This document shows positions 62,174-64,000 of a stretch of 64,000 nucleotides of DNA, one piece after another. Position 1 is the stretch's first letter. Each line of letters starts with the position of its first letter. Source of the stretch: an uncultured Candidatus Melainabacteria bacterium (GTDB lineage Bacteria > Cyanobacteriota > Vampirovibrionia > Gastranaerophilales > Gastranaerophilaceae); NCBI GenBank assembly GCA_949927415.1, contig CATLFB010000003.1, forward strand, positions 248,001 to 312,000, in the 5' to 3' direction. Made by a program: the position numbers and the translations under genes. Below the pieces are notes generated by a model. The model was given only the letters and a program-made list of their open reading frames with translations, had not been told where the DNA came from and ran no database searches.

Positions 62174-63238
62174 TTACAATCTTTTTAATACTTTACAAAG
62201 ACGATCCAGCTTTTTTTCATCAGTTCCGAGTCCGCACAAAAGCATTACGGATTTTTCATTTGAGCGCTCATCTTCAATTCCGGCTTCAAAAAGTTTTTCT
62301 GAAAAGTCTTCGCCGCTGCAATTTGGGGATTTTACAAGAATTTTTGTAATATCATCACCGCCAAATTCAAGATTCGGGCATTCGGATTTGAGTTTTTTTA
62401 TTGATGAAGTGAGCAAACTTATTTTCACGCGGCCTTTTTTGCTGTTTAAATAATTTATATTTGCCTCAATTGTTGCTAATAGAGGGTAAGAAGGGGAAGT
62501 TGTATTGATTAAGGCAAGAGCAGATAACGGGTCGATTTCGCAATTTGAATGCAAAAGTGCTGTCGGATTCAGCCCGCCTGCTGTTTTGTGAAGCGATTGA
62601 ATGGTGAAATCTGATATCTGAACGGCACTTTGCGGCAATTCGTCTGAAAACGGGTAAAGTGCACCGTGCGCCTCATCAGTAATCAAATATGCACCGTACT
62701 TTTTGCACAGGTCTTTAATTGCCTTAATGTCGCTTACAAAGCCTTCGTAAGTTGGGGAAGTTATAATTACGGCTTTGATTTTGTTGTTTTTCAAGTATGG
62801 TTCAAGATTTTCTGCAGAATTTTTTTGATAAACACCCCAAATTTCGTCTTTCGCCAAATCATAAAACACCGGTTCGCACCCGGCAAGCCTTACAGCATTG
62901 GCATGTGAAGGGTGTGCGTCATTATGAAGAAGAACTTTATCGCCTGATTTTGTGCAGGCTAATACAGAGGCAATTATGCCGCTTGTGGAGCCGTTTGTTA
63001 GAAATGATGTATAATTTACTCCGTAAATCTTTGCCGCACGTTCCTGAGCCTTAGAAAGGGCATCTGAGGGATTGTGCGTATCGGTTTCGGAAATATCATA
63101 TTTGTAAAATTGTCTGAATTTATTAAATATGAAAAATTTCTGCCCGTGCGAAGGCGTTGTAAACAAAGCATTGGTTGTTTTTTTGCGGAATAAATTAATC
63201 AGACTCAATTTAACGCCTCTATTTGTTTGCAATTTCAA
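62174..63238 (-). CDS. PLP-dependent Orn/Lys/Arg decarboxylase-like enzyme, short
   Basis: The 354-residue protein has the aspartate aminotransferase fold of the Orn/Lys/Arg decarboxylase major domain: TTPSHGQ near 28, FLTNGSTSGIIASVLA, HNDAHPSHANAVRLAG, ITDEAHGAL and the cofactor lysine in IQSLHKTAGGLNPTALL near 215. It lacks much of the C-terminal domain, being over 100 residues shorter than YaaO/SpeA types, so activity is uncertain. The 63238 start overlaps the PilZ gene by 20 bases; TTG at 63208 after AGAGG is a credible alternative start. Confidence 0.85.
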   Translation of the reverse strand: MKLQTNRGVKLSLINLFRKKTTNALFTTPSHGQKFFIFNKFRQFYKYDISETDTHNPSDALSKAQERAAKIYGVNYTSFLTNGSTSGIIASVLACTKSGDKVLLHNDAHPSHANAVRLAGCEPVFYDLAKDEIWGVYQKNSAENLEPYLKNNKIKAVIITSPTYEGFVSDIKAIKDLCKKYGAYLITDEAHGALYPFSDELPQSAVQISDFTIQSLHKTAGGLNPTALLHSNCEIDPLSALALINTTSPSYPLLATIEANINYLNSKKGRVKISLLTSSIKKLKSECPNLEFGGDDITKILVKSPNCSGEDFSEKLFEAGIEDERSNEKSVMLLCGLGTDEKKLDRLCKVLKRL

Positions 63239-63806
63239 GGCTGCGTTTTGAGCAGTACTGAATTAATGTCATTTTCTTCAGGTTATCTGAATATTTGAAT
63301 TCGCCTGAAAGAGTGTAGCCGTCTTTGTTTTTTTCGATTCTGATGGGTGTGAATATGCACTCAACGCTGATTTCTTCAGAAAGCGGCAGCGTTACATTAT
63401 ATTCAAGTTCGATATTGAAGTTTTCTTTAGTTCTGAACTTCATACCACCCGCTGAAATGTCGAGAGTCATAATCTCATGCGAAATATCACCGGACGTCAT
63501 TTTTAAATCATGAATATATTTAACACGCGTAAAACGGCGTCTTTGGAGGAATTTATGTTTTGCGGGATTTGCGATTCTCAAAGTTTTGCCGTTGATTTCT
63601 TTTGCATAAGAATCGAAATATAGCATTCCGTTTGATGTTGTTGTATAAAATTCGCAATAGTTGCTTTTCAAAACGCCAACCGGATCATAATCCAATTCGA
63701 TTGTGAAACCTTCGCTGTTAACTTCTGTAATTGTGCCTTTATTGGCGTTTTTGAAGTCGAACGGAACCATTGTTATGCGTTGATTATTTTCTATTAATTC
63801 TCTCAT
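63219..63806 (-). CDS. PilZ-domain c-di-GMP receptor
   Basis: The 195-residue protein has an N-terminal YcgR-like beta domain and a PilZ domain with QRRRFTRVKY (RxxxR, 90-94) and DISAGG (DxSxxG, 116-121), the c-di-GMP contacts. The ATG at 63806 follows AAAGGGC; twenty open codons upstream are dispensable. It would respond to c-di-GMP, likely to control surface behaviour. It is coupled to the PLP enzyme, a pairing with no known logic. Confidence 0.92.
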   Translation of the reverse strand: MRELIENNQRITMVPFDFKNANKGTITEVNSEGFTIELDYDPVGVLKSNYCEFYTTTSNGMLYFDSYAKEINGKTLRIANPAKHKFLQRRRFTRVKYIHDLKMTSGDISHEIMTLDISAGGMKFRTKENFNIELEYNVTLPLSEEISVECIFTPIRIEKNKDGYTLSGEFKYSDNLKKMTLIQYCSKRSLEIANK

Positions 63807-63885
63807 GACAAGCCCTTTCAAAGTGTAATATAGGTTTATAATACAATATTTCAGGCTTAATTGCAAAAATATTTACAATTTGTGA

Positions 63886-63913
63886 CATAAGAAAAGCCCT
63901 GCTTTTGCAGGGC
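63886..63913 (-). terminator. terminator of a gene entering from the right
   Basis: GCCCTGC pairs with GCAGGGC around TTTT and on the minus strand is followed by TTTTCTTAT. Confidence 0.85.
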
Positions 63914-63926
63914 ATAAACTGAGCAA

Positions 63927-63998
63927 TCAGAAGAGTTGAGGATTTACATTTATATAGTAAGCCTTTGCTCTTCCCAAAACATTCAACGAAATATTAAT
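63927..63998 (-). CDS. C-terminal end of a gene continuing past the window
   Basis: The minus-strand frame reads INISLNVLGRAKAYYINVNP then QLF before TGA at 63927-63929, 14 bases ahead of a terminator. The hydrophilic, protein-like sequence and the terminator support a real gene end; the product cannot be named. Confidence 0.45.
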   Translation of the reverse strand: MNISLNVLGRAKAYYINVNPQLF

Positions 63999-64000
63999 AA

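Overview
The window reads as chromosome of a gut-type, non-photosynthetic relative of Cyanobacteria (Melainabacteria/Vampirovibrionia, most likely Gastranaerophilales). The evidence is the cyanobacterial ATP synthase order atpB-E-F'-F-H-A-G with duplicated b subunits; prepilin-like genes with an AF[ST]L[VA]E cleavage region; many lineage-specific proteins of unknown function; low G+C; and a fermentative set of genes (biotin-dependent Na+-pump decarboxylase, glycogen precursor synthesis, Entner-Doudoroff tail). The species assignment is inference. TGA is used as a normal stop (for example birA, the Xre regulator and the MalG-like permease), so the code is standard.

Layout. 1-2.5 kb: end of a TPR gene and two sugar ABC permeases. 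2.5-3.5 kb: a decayed repeat array, an Xre regulator and a palindrome-rich divergent control region. 3.5-8 kb: a giant Gly/Cys-rich prepilin-like protein and gpmI. 8-15.5 kb: SNF2 helicase, rpsU, a DUF2229 protein, rsmE and the CCA-adding enzyme. 15.7-19.2 kb: two tandem paralogous proteins of unknown function. 19.3-20.2 kb: a prepilin-like gene interrupted by a run of 11 G, a strong phase-variation candidate. 20.3-25.9 kb: atp operon with a zinc-finger membrane protein inserted. 25.9-30 kb: birA-oadG-oadA-oadB. 30-34 kb: small lineage-specific genes and glgC. 34-35.2 kb: ECF sigma/anti-sigma pair. 35.4-39.1 kb: LeuC-like dehydratase and homocitrate-synthase-like enzyme. 39.2-48.2 kb: TPR proteins, sensor kinase, phosphodiester glycosidase, rsfS, rpiB. 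48.2-50 kb: two paralogous coiled-coil proteins, one with an in-frame TGA. 50-57.3 kb: recG, CHASE2 adenylate cyclase, eda-kdgK-csaB. 57.2-64 kb: EF-hand protein, tRNA-Leu, patatin, a large unknown protein, a PLP enzyme and a PilZ protein.

How the genes fit together. The decarboxylase cluster makes its own biotin ligase and would pump Na+, while the c subunit lacks the usual Na+ ligands, so H+ is the likely coupling ion of the ATPase. Surface biology is prominent: two unusual prepilins, a PilZ protein, a CHASE2 cyclase and a sensor kinase. The two observations most deserving follow-up are the poly-G prepilin switch at 20163-20173, whose leader is encoded by a repeat that also occurs at 2.5-2.9 kb, and a short N-terminal tag (MxI..., then F-x-G or F-G) shared by at least seven otherwise unrelated proteins here.
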